Shown: positions 7,052 through 13,517 of the stretch, piece by piece
Layout: each line of letters opens with the position of its first letter
Numbering within the stretch: the stretch's first letter is position 1
Assembly (NCBI GenBank): GCA_035476635.1
Contig: DATILI010000131.1
Location: 1-14,304, forward strand
Source of the DNA: DATILI01 sp035476635
Lineage (GTDB): Bacteria; Pseudomonadota; Gammaproteobacteria; Burkholderiales; Burkholderiaceae_C
Length of the DNA stretch: 14,304 nt
Direction: 5' to 3'
Position numbers and translations under genes: made by a program
The notes under the pieces: model-generated
What the model saw: the letters and a program-made list of their open reading frames with translations, nothing else
Database searches by the model: none
Told to the model about the DNA's origin: nothing

Positions 7052-7058
7052 CCCCGGC

Positions 7059-8273
7059 ATGAATCCCCTGCTCTCGCAACTGCAGCCTTACCCTTTCGAG
7101 CGGCTGCGCCAACTCTTCGCGGGCGTGACGCCCAATCCAGCCTACCGCCCCATCAGCCTGGGGATAGGCGAACCCAAACATGCAACGCCGCACTTCATCA
7201 AGCAGGCACTGACCGACGCCATGGCCGGCGATGCCGGTGGGTTGGCAGCCTACCCCGCCACCGCGGGCGATTTGAAGCTGCGCCAGTCCTTCACCGGCTG
7301 GCTGGAGCGCCGCTATGGCCTCGGCCTGGATGCGGCCACGCAGGTGTTGCCCGTCAACGGCTCGCGCGAGGCGCTGTTTTCCTTCACGCAAACCGTGATC
7401 GACCCCACGCGCGATGCCGTGGTGGTCTGTCCCAATCCGTTCTACCAGATCTATGAAGGCGCGGCCCTGCTGGCCGGCGCCAAGCCGTACTACGCGCCCA
7501 GCGATCCGGCGCGCAACTTCGGGGTGGACTGGGACAGCGTGCCGGCCGAGGTCTGGGCCAGGACGCAGTTGCTCATCGTCTGCTCACCCGGCAACCCGAC
7601 CGGCGCCGTGATGCCCTTGGCCGAATGGGAAAAGCTCTTTGCCCTGAGCGACCGCCACGGCTTCATCATCGCTTCGGACGAGTGCTACAGCGAAATCTAC
7701 TTCCGTGACGAGCCGCCTCTTGGCGGGCTGGAAGCGGCAGCCAAGCTGGGCCGCAACGACTTCAAGCGCCTGGTGTCCTTCACCAGCCTTTCGAAGCGCA
7801 GCAATGTGCCCGGCATGCGCAGCGGTTTCGTGGCGGGCGATGCGGCCATCCTGAAGCAGTACCTGCTGTACCGCACCTACCACGGCAGCGCCATGAGCCC
7901 GGTGGTGCAGGCGGCCAGCATTGCCGCCTGGGGCGATGAGCAGCACGTCATCGACAACCGCGCGCTGTATCGCCAGAAGTTCGCCGAGGTCACGCCCGTG
8001 CTGGCCGGCGCCCTGGATGTGGCGCTGCCCGATGCGGCGTTCTACCTCTGGGCGAAAGTGCCCGATTCCTTGAAATGCAGCGACACGGAATTCGCGCGCG
8101 AGTTGCTGGCTCAATACAATGTCACCGTGCTGCCAGGCAGCTACCTCGCCCGCGAGGCTCAAGGTTTCAACCCGGGCGCGCAGCGCATCCGCATGGCCCT
8201 GGTGGCCGAGACGGCGGAATGCCTGGAGGCCGCGCAGCGTATCGTTCAGTTTGTCTCATCCAAAGCGAAGTAA
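7059..8273 (+). CDS. dapC: Succinyldiaminopimelate transaminase DapC
   Basis: This PLP-dependent enzyme transfers an amino group from glutamate to N-succinyl-2-amino-6-ketopimelate, making N-succinyl-LL-2,6-diaminopimelate for lysine and peptidoglycan. The 404-residue protein is a fold-type I (class I/II) aminotransferase. Visible are the N-terminal substrate loop ISLGIGEPKHATP (32-44), the cofactor-binding asparagine N179 in CSPGNPTGA, D207 in ASDECYSEIY, the Schiff-base lysine K246 in SFTSLSKRSNVPGMRSGF, and the carboxylate-binding arginine in the C-terminal QRIRMAL (375-381). The sequence ASDECYSEIYF and the direct neighbour dapD point to DapC rather than a general aspartate or alanine aminotransferase. 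The frame is open back into the LysR gene, but ATG 7059 gives the conserved N-terminus (NPLLSQLQPYPFERLRQLF). The dapD ATG follows the stop after 4 bp. Secure. Confidence 0.93.
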   Translation: MNPLLSQLQPYPFERLRQLFAGVTPNPAYRPISLGIGEPKHATPHFIKQALTDAMAGDAGGLAAYPATAGDLKLRQSFTGWLERRYGLGLDAATQVLPVNGSREALFSFTQTVIDPTRDAVVVCPNPFYQIYEGAALLAGAKPYYAPSDPARNFGVDWDSVPAEVWARTQLLIVCSPGNPTGAVMPLAEWEKLFALSDRHGFIIASDECYSEIYFRDEPPLGGLEAAAKLGRNDFKRLVSFTSLSKRSNVPGMRSGFVAGDAAILKQYLLYRTYHGSAMSPVVQAASIAAWGDEQHVIDNRALYRQKFAEVTPVLAGALDVALPDAAFYLWAKVPDSLKCSDTEFARELLAQYNVTVLPGSYLAREAQGFNPGAQRIRMALVAETAECLEAAQRIVQFVSSKAK

Positions 8274-8277
8274 TCCT

Positions 8278-9102
8278 ATGACCCAACAACTACAGAACAT
8301 CATCGACACCGCCTGGGAAAACCGTGCCAATCTTTCGGTGGCGTCGGCCCCCAAGGAAGTCAGCGATGCGGTGGAACATGTGATCAACGAGCTCAACAAC
8401 GGCCACCTGCGCGTGGCCACGCGACAGTCCGTCGGCCAATGGACGGTGCACCAGTGGATCAAGAAAGCAGTGCTGCTGTCGTTCCGCCTGAAGGACAACG
8501 CGGTGATCCGCGCCGGCGAGCTGGGCTTCTACGACAAGGTGCAGACCAAGTTCGCGCATCTGGACGAAGAGCAAATGAAGGCCACCGGCGTGCGCGTGGT
8601 GCCGCCGGCCGTGGCGCGCCGCGGCAGCTATATCGCCAAGGGTGCGATCCTGATGCCTTCCTACGTGAACATCGGCGCCTATGTGGACGAAAGCACGATG
8701 GTCGACACCTGGGCCACCGTGGGCTCGTGTGCCCAGATCGGCAAGAACGTGCACCTCTCGGGTGGCGTTGGCATCGGCGGCGTTCTCGAACCCGTGCAGG
8801 CCGGCCCGACCATCATCGAGGACAACTGCTTCATCGGCGCGCGCTCCGAAGTGGTCGAAGGCGTGATCGTCGAGGAGAACTCGGTGATCTCCATGGGCGT
8901 GTACATCGGCCAGAGCACCAAGATCTACGACCGTGCCACCGGTACGGTTACCTATGGCCGCATCCCGGCCGGTTCGGTCGTGGTGTCGGGCAACCTGCCC
9001 AGCGCCGACGGCAAGTACAGCCTTTATTGCGCGGTGATCGTCAAGCGCGTCGATGCGCAAACCCGTGCCAAGACCAGCCTGAACGACCTGCTGCGCGATT
9101 GA
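8278..9102 (+). CDS. dapD: 2,3,4,5-Tetrahydropyridine-2,6-dicarboxylate N-succinyltransferase DapD
   Basis: DapD moves a succinyl group from succinyl-CoA to tetrahydrodipicolinate, the committing step of the succinylase route to meso-diaminopimelate, just before DapC. The 274-residue product has the expected length. It has a helical N-terminal domain (about 1-100, including the family stretch GQWTVHQWIKKAVLLSFR at 53-70). A left-handed beta-helix of hexapeptide repeats follows from about residue 105 to 235 (for example AKGAILMPSYVNIGAYVDE, IEDNCFIGARSEVVEG, EENSVISMGVYIGQS), then a short C-terminal region with KYSLYCAVIVKRVD. It works as a cytoplasmic trimer in the family. It is almost certainly co-transcribed with dapC and probably translationally coupled, since no strong Shine-Dalgarno sequence is seen before ATG 8278 and the dapC stop lies in that position. 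Identification is secure. Confidence 0.97.
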   Translation: MTQQLQNIIDTAWENRANLSVASAPKEVSDAVEHVINELNNGHLRVATRQSVGQWTVHQWIKKAVLLSFRLKDNAVIRAGELGFYDKVQTKFAHLDEEQMKATGVRVVPPAVARRGSYIAKGAILMPSYVNIGAYVDESTMVDTWATVGSCAQIGKNVHLSGGVGIGGVLEPVQAGPTIIEDNCFIGARSEVVEGVIVEENSVISMGVYIGQSTKIYDRATGTVTYGRIPAGSVVVSGNLPSADGKYSLYCAVIVKRVDAQTRAKTSLNDLLRD

Positions 9103-9149
9103 CCGACTGACGAGGTGGATGATCTTCGAGGATGGGCCGAAAACTGACC

Positions 9150-9158
9150 GGGAGGTGA
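9150..9158 (+). promoter_or_regulatory. Strong ribosome binding site of the pilU-like gene
   Basis: GGGAGGTGA lies three bases before ATG 9162 and matches the 16S anti-Shine-Dalgarno almost completely. This is the best ribosome binding site in the window. It fixes the start of the ATPase gene and suggests it is translated independently of dapD, which ends 59 bp upstream. Confidence 0.75.
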
Positions 9159-9161
9159 ACG

Positions 9162-10307
9162 ATGAGCACGATGGAGAGGATTCTGCGTTTGATGGCCGAG
9201 AAAAAGGCCTCCGACCTGTATCTGTCGGCCGGCGCGCCGGCCCAACTCAAGATCAACGGCGAGTGCATCCCGATCAACAACCAGACGCTGCCGGTGGATG
9301 CACCGCGCAGCCTGCTGGCGGAAATCGTCCCGCCGGACCGCATCGAGGAGCTGGAAGAAACCGGTGAACTGAACATGGCGGTCCCGCTGTCGGGCGTGGG
9401 CCGCTTTCGCATCAGCGCCATGCGCCAGCGCGGGACCTACGCGGCCGTGATCCGCTACATCACCACGGAAATCCCGCCGCTTGCCTCGCTCAAGGTGCCG
9501 ATGATCCTGGGCGAACTGATCATGGAAAAGCGCGGCTTGATGCTGGTGGTCGGCGCCACCGGCGCCGGCAAGAGCACGACGCTCGCGGCCATGATGGACA
9601 TGCGCAACGAAACGACGCCGGGCCACATCCTGACCATCGAAGACCCGGTGGAGTACCTGTTCAAGAACAAGAAATCGGTGGTCAACCAGCGCGAAGTCGG
9701 CAGCGATACGCAGACCTTGCAGGTGGCGCTGAAAAATGCGCTGCGCCAGGCGCCTGACGTGATCCTGATCGGCGAAATCCGCGACCGCGAAACCATGACG
9801 GCCGCCATCTCCTATGCGCAATCGGGCCACCTGTGCCTGGCCACCATGCACGCCAACAACAGCTACCAGGCGCTGAACCGCATCCTGAGCTTTTATCCCG
9901 TGGAAGTGCGCGCCACGATGCTGGGCGACCTGGGCGCCGCCATGAAAGCCATCATCTCGCAGCGCCTGCTGCGCACCACCACCGGCAGCCGTGTGCCGGC
10001 CGTGGAGATCATGCTCAACACCAAGCTGGTGGCCGACCTCATTGAAAAGGGCGACTTCTCCGGTGTCAAGGAGGCCATGGAAAAGTCCATGGCCGAGGGT
10101 TCGCAGACCTTCGAGGAAGCCATTGCCCACCTCATCGTGGAGGGCACCATCGACCGCAAGGAAGGCCTGATCTACGCCGACTCGCCCACCAACCTGATGT
10201 GGCGCCTGCAGAACGACTTCGGCAATGTCGGCCGCACGATCGAAGCACCCGAGGAAGTGGACGACCGGCCGTCCTTCACCGAAATCACGCTGGATGTGAA
10301 CCACTGA
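9162..10307 (+). CDS. PilT/PilU family type IV pilus retraction ATPase, PilU-like
   Basis: Hexameric ATPases of this family sit at the inner-membrane base of type IVa pili and drive pilus retraction. The 381-residue product has the N-terminal PAS-like domain with ASDLYLSAGAP (16-26), Walker A GATGAGKST at 131-139, the Asp box TIEDPVEY at 158-165, Walker B DVILIGEIRD at 199-208, and the His box ATMHANN at 227-233. The segment RETMTAAISYAQSGHLCLAT (209-228) and the extended acidic C-terminal tail after residue 360 resemble PilU more than PilT. Catalytic motifs look intact. It lies inside the dap cluster, 59 bp after dapD and 2 bp before dapE, with no other pilus gene visible. It could be the genome's PilU or an extra paralogue; the window cannot tell. 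A gene symbol is withheld because the canonical pilT-pilU pair usually lies elsewhere in this order. Confidence 0.9.
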   Translation: MSTMERILRLMAEKKASDLYLSAGAPAQLKINGECIPINNQTLPVDAPRSLLAEIVPPDRIEELEETGELNMAVPLSGVGRFRISAMRQRGTYAAVIRYITTEIPPLASLKVPMILGELIMEKRGLMLVVGATGAGKSTTLAAMMDMRNETTPGHILTIEDPVEYLFKNKKSVVNQREVGSDTQTLQVALKNALRQAPDVILIGEIRDRETMTAAISYAQSGHLCLATMHANNSYQALNRILSFYPVEVRATMLGDLGAAMKAIISQRLLRTTTGSRVPAVEIMLNTKLVADLIEKGDFSGVKEAMEKSMAEGSQTFEEAIAHLIVEGTIDRKEGLIYADSPTNLMWRLQNDFGNVGRTIEAPEEVDDRPSFTEITLDVNH

Positions 10308-10309
10308 CC

Positions 10310-11482
10310 ATGTCAAGAACGCTGCACCTGACCGAGCAACTGATTTCCCGCGCCTCCACCACGCCGGAGGACGCCCAGTGCCAGCAAATCATCGCCCAGC
10401 GCCTGCAAGTGCTGGGCTTCGAGTGCGAAACCATCTGCAGCGGCCCGGACAATTTCCGCGTCACCAACCTGTGGGCCAAGCGCCCCGGCACGCTCGCTGG
10501 CCCGTCAAGCGCCGCCAGGACGATCGTTTTTGCCGGCCACACAGACGTCGTGCCGACCGGCCCGCTGGCGCAATGGACCAGCGACCCGTTTGTGCCCACG
10601 CACCGCGACGGCAAGCTTTTTGGCCGCGGCGCCAGCGACATGAAGACCTCGATCGCGGCCTTTGTCGTGGCCGTGGAGGAATTTGTCGCCGCCAAGCCCG
10701 ACCCGGCACTCTCCATTGCCCTTCTGATCACCAGCGACGAGGAAGGGCCGGCCACGGACGGCACGGTGGTGGTCTGCGAGATGCTCAAGAGCCGAGGCGA
10801 AAAGCTCGACTACTGCATCGTCGGCGAGCCGACTTCGGTACAGCGCACCGGCGACATGATCAAGAACGGCCGACGCGGCACCATGGGCGGCAAGCTCACC
10901 GTCAAAGGCATCCAGGGCCATATCGCCTATCCGCAGTTGGCGGACAACCCGATCCACAAAGTTGCGCCCGCGCTGTCCGAACTGGTCGCCGTCGAGTGGG
11001 ACAAGGGCAATGAATTCTTCCAGCCCACGAGCTGGCAGATGAGCAACATCCACGGCGGCACAGGCGCGAGCAATGTGATCCCCGGGTCAGTCGTGATCGA
11101 TTTCAATTTCCGTTTTTGCACCGAGTCGACGCCGCAAGGCTTGCAGCAGCGCGTGCATGCGGTGCTGGACAGGCACGGCCTCGACTACGAACTGCAATGG
11201 ACCGTTGGCGGCCTGCCTTTTCTCACCACCCCGGGCGACCTGGTCGCGGCCGTGCAGGCAGCGATCCAGGCGGAGACCGGCATTTCCACGGAACTCTCCA
11301 CCACCGGTGGCACCAGCGACGGGCGCTTCATCGCGCAGATCTGCCCGCAGACGATTGAGGTCGGCCCGCCCAACGCCACCATCCACAAGATCGACGAGCA
11401 TGTGGTGGTGGCCGACATCGAACCGCTGAAGAACATCTATCGCCGGGTGCTTGAAAACCTGGACCGCCAGTTGCAAGCCTGA
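10310..11482 (+). CDS. dapE: Succinyl-diaminopimelate desuccinylase DapE
   Basis: DapE is a di-zinc peptidase-family M20 enzyme that removes succinate from N-succinyl-LL-diaminopimelate, giving LL-diaminopimelate for lysine and cell-wall synthesis. The 390-residue product keeps all expected metal and catalytic residues at an even offset of ten from the Haemophilus influenzae enzyme: H77 and D79 in FAGHTDVVPTGP, D110 in GRGASDMK, E144 (general base) and E145 in TSDEEGPATDGT, E173 in GEPTS, and H359 in ATIHKIDEHV. The dimerisation domain (about 180-295) contains KGIQGHIAYPQLADNP and SNVIPGSVVIDFNFRF, and TTGGTSDGRFIA (331-342) is the usual substrate-binding loop. The start at ATG 10310 gives the conserved N-terminus TLHLTEQLISRAS, two bases after the stop of the pilU-like gene. 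The stop overlaps the prmB start by one base. Identification is secure. Confidence 0.97.
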   Translation: MSRTLHLTEQLISRASTTPEDAQCQQIIAQRLQVLGFECETICSGPDNFRVTNLWAKRPGTLAGPSSAARTIVFAGHTDVVPTGPLAQWTSDPFVPTHRDGKLFGRGASDMKTSIAAFVVAVEEFVAAKPDPALSIALLITSDEEGPATDGTVVVCEMLKSRGEKLDYCIVGEPTSVQRTGDMIKNGRRGTMGGKLTVKGIQGHIAYPQLADNPIHKVAPALSELVAVEWDKGNEFFQPTSWQMSNIHGGTGASNVIPGSVVIDFNFRFCTESTPQGLQQRVHAVLDRHGLDYELQWTVGGLPFLTTPGDLVAAVQAAIQAETGISTELSTTGGTSDGRFIAQICPQTIEVGPPNATIHKIDEHVVVADIEPLKNIYRRVLENLDRQLQA

Positions 11483-12345
11483 TGACCGTCATTGAACTGA
11501 TCGAACAAGCGGCCGCCCGGCTGGAAACGGCCGGCGTGGCCTATGGCCATGGCACGACCAACGCCTTCGACGAGGCGGCCTGGCTGGTGCTGTGGAAGCT
11601 GGGCTTTGCGCTGGACGATCTGGACGCGGTGGCGGACCGCCCGGTAGCCTCCGCCGATCAGGCCCCGGTGGCGGCGCTTCTGGAAGCACGCATCGCCACG
11701 CGCAAACCCGCCGCCTACCTCACCCAGGAGGCCTGGCTGCAAGGGGTGCCGTTCTACGTGGACGAGCGCAGCATCGTGCCGCGCAGCTTCATTGCCGAGT
11801 TGCTGGCCGATGGCAGCATCGACCCCTGGCTGGGCGAGCACACGCGCCAGGTGCTGGACCTGTGCACCGGCAACGGCAGCCTGGCCGTGCTCGCGGCCAT
11901 GGCCTATCCCGAGGTGGCGGTGGACGCGGCCGACATCTCCACCGATGCGCTTGAAGTGGCCCGGATCAACATCAGCCGGCACGGGCTGCAAGACCGCGTG
12001 CGCCTGCTGCAATCCGACGGGCTGGCGCAGGCAACGGGCCCCTACGACCTCATCCTGTGCAACCCGCCCTATGTCAACGCCCAAAGCATGGCCGCCCTGC
12101 CCGCCGAATACCAGGCCGAGCCGGTGCTGGCGCTGGCCGGCGGCGCCGATGGCATGGATTTCATCCGTGGCTTGCTTGAACGAGCCCCGGCATGCATGAA
12201 TGAGCACGCGGTGCTGGTGCTTGAAATCGGCAACGAGCGCGGTCATTTCGAAGCAGCCTTTCCCGACCTGCCCGTCTTCTGGCTGCCCACCAGCGCGGGC
12301 GAAGACCAGGTTTTGCTGGTGACGCGCGAAGCACTTCAGCTTTAA
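11482..12345 (+). CDS. prmB: 50S ribosomal protein L3 glutamine N5-methyltransferase PrmB
   Basis: PrmB uses S-adenosylmethionine to methylate a glutamine side chain of ribosomal protein L3. The 287-residue protein has an N-terminal substrate-recognition domain, the PrmB/PrmC family region RKPAAYLTQEAWLQGVPFYV (74-93), then VPRSFIAELL (99-108), the SAM-binding motif VLDLCTGNGSLAV at 124-136, the acidic ribose contact in AADIS near 149-153, and the glutamine-binding NPPY at 194-197. The VPRS..AELL form, where PrmC has IPRPDTE, favours PrmB over PrmC. The start codon overlaps the dapE stop (TGATG) and no separate ribosome binding site is apparent, so translation is probably coupled to dapE. The function is unrelated to lysine synthesis; the shared operon appears to be simple packing of housekeeping genes. 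Assignment is firm at family level and good at the PrmB level. Confidence 0.93.
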   Translation: MTVIELIEQAAARLETAGVAYGHGTTNAFDEAAWLVLWKLGFALDDLDAVADRPVASADQAPVAALLEARIATRKPAAYLTQEAWLQGVPFYVDERSIVPRSFIAELLADGSIDPWLGEHTRQVLDLCTGNGSLAVLAAMAYPEVAVDAADISTDALEVARINISRHGLQDRVRLLQSDGLAQATGPYDLILCNPPYVNAQSMAALPAEYQAEPVLALAGGADGMDFIRGLLERAPACMNEHAVLVLEIGNERGHFEAAFPDLPVFWLPTSAGEDQVLLVTREALQL

Positions 12346-12361
12346 AGAGCATCTCTCGGGG

Positions 12362-12367
12362 GATAAT
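12362..12367 (+). promoter_or_regulatory. Candidate -10 element for the PurM-like/ABC-F gene pair
   Basis: GATAAT lies 31 bases before ATG 12399, in the 53-bp gap after prmB. It sits in GGATAATCGCGGG, close to GGATAATCCCCGG in front of dapC. The preceding 16-18 bp region (around GCTTTAAAG) offers no good -35. A weak 5-bp pairing GGGGA/TCCCC around it is probably incidental. Confidence 0.3.
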
Positions 12368-12398
12368 CGCGGGTTTCCCCTAGCCGGCCCATAGCTTC

Positions 12399-13517
12399 AT
12401 GAGTTCTTCCTCGCCATCCGCCCCCCTGACCTACGATCAGGCGGGCGTCAACTACGACTTGATCGATCCCTTGAAGATCGCGGCCCAGCGCGCGGCCGCC
12501 GCTACCGGCAGCCATCTGGCCAGCCACGGTTTCGGCGAAGTCGAGGCGTCGCGCGGCGAATCCGCCTATGTGGTGGACGTCGGCCCGATGTACCTGGCCT
12601 CCATCGTCGAATGCCTGGGCACCAAGACCCTGGTGGCTGACGACATGGCCAAGCTGACCGGCAAGAGCTACTACGACGGCATTGCGCAAGACACCATCGC
12701 CATGGCGGTGAACGACCTCATCACCGTGGGCGCCACGCCCCTGGTGGTGCAGGCCTACTGGGCGGCCGGCGGCTCCGATTGGTTCAACGACAAGGAGCGC
12801 TCGCAAGCCTTGGTGGCCGGCTGGAAGAAGGCCTGCGACACCTGCCGCGTAGCCTGGGGCGGCGGCGAGACGCCGGCGCTGGCCGGCATCGTGGCCGACG
12901 GGCGCGTCGACCTGGCCGCCTCCTGCACCGGCATCGTCAGCCCCAAGACCCGGCTGTCGCTGGGCGAAAAGCTGGGCGCCGGCGATGCGATCGTGTTCCT
13001 GGCCTCCAGCGGCATCCATGCCAATGGCCTCTCGCTGGCGCGCAAGCTGGCCGAGCGCCTGCCCCAGGGCTACCTGACCGACATCGGAAATGGCCAGAGC
13101 TACGGCGAGGCCTTGCTCGCACCCACGGTGCTGTATTCGCCGGTTACCGAGGCACTGGCCACCGCCGGCATCGTGCCGCACTACAGCGCCAACGTCACCG
13201 GCCATGGCTGGCGCAAGCTCATGCGCCACCCCAGAACGCTCACCTATCGCATCACCGCCGTCCCCGAGAAAACGCCTGTGCTCGCCTACCTGCAGCGCGA
13301 GTGCCAACTCGACGACCACGAGGCCTATGGCACGCTCAACATGGGCGCCGGCTTCGCGCTGTACCTGGCGGCCGACCAAGCCCAGCGCGCGGTCGAGATC
13401 GCGCAAGGCTTAGGGCTTGCGGCGATGGTCGCGGGCCGGGTCGAGGAAGGCCCCAAGCGTGTATTGATTGATCCCCTTGGCGTCGAATTTTCCGGCGACG
13501 AGCTACAACTTCGCTGA
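12399..13517 (+). CDS. Divergent PurM-family protein (AIR synthase-related)
   Basis: PurM (phosphoribosylformylglycinamidine cyclo-ligase) makes aminoimidazole ribotide in purine synthesis. This 372-residue protein keeps the family plan: LTYDQAGVNYDLIDPLK (10-26) at the N-terminus, NDLITVGATPLVVQAYWAAG from 105, GGET at 155-158, SSGIHANGLSLARK at 203-216, TGHGWRKLMR at 267-276, and EAYGTLNMGAGFALYL at 308-323. Several motifs are altered. The usual TDGVGTK nucleotide/metal loop reads VECLGTK (70-76), GGETAEMPG reads GGETPALAG, and the TGGG motif reads TGHG. It is therefore probably not the ordinary purine-pathway PurM, which in Burkholderiales usually lies elsewhere, but a PurM-superfamily ATPase of unknown substrate. 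The glycine-rich and SSG.H.NG motifs argue that the fold and phosphate handling remain. It shares its last base of stop with the start of the ABC-F gene (TGATG), so the two are likely translated together. Family confident, function open. Confidence 0.75.
   Translation: MSSSSPSAPLTYDQAGVNYDLIDPLKIAAQRAAAATGSHLASHGFGEVEASRGESAYVVDVGPMYLASIVECLGTKTLVADDMAKLTGKSYYDGIAQDTIAMAVNDLITVGATPLVVQAYWAAGGSDWFNDKERSQALVAGWKKACDTCRVAWGGGETPALAGIVADGRVDLAASCTGIVSPKTRLSLGEKLGAGDAIVFLASSGIHANGLSLARKLAERLPQGYLTDIGNGQSYGEALLAPTVLYSPVTEALATAGIVPHYSANVTGHGWRKLMRHPRTLTYRITAVPEKTPVLAYLQRECQLDDHEAYGTLNMGAGFALYLAADQAQRAVEIAQGLGLAAMVAGRVEEGPKRVLIDPLGVEFSGDELQLR

Noticed and set aside
6861..7058. A 66-codon N-terminal extension of DapC into the LysR gene
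   Set aside because: The extra residues are Arg/Ser/Trp-rich out-of-frame LysR sequence; the conserved DapC N-terminus begins at ATG 7059.
9024..10316. A 430-codon open frame on the minus strand, opposite the pilU-like gene
   Set aside because: The product is low-complexity, His/Arg/Gly-rich and without known motifs; the plus-strand frame is a clear ATPase with its own strong ribosome binding site.
12342..13406. A 354-codon minus-strand open frame opposite the PurM-like gene, and a similar one at 13325-14290 opposite the ABC-F gene
   Set aside because: Both are composition-driven shadows of well-supported plus-strand genes and show no family resemblance.
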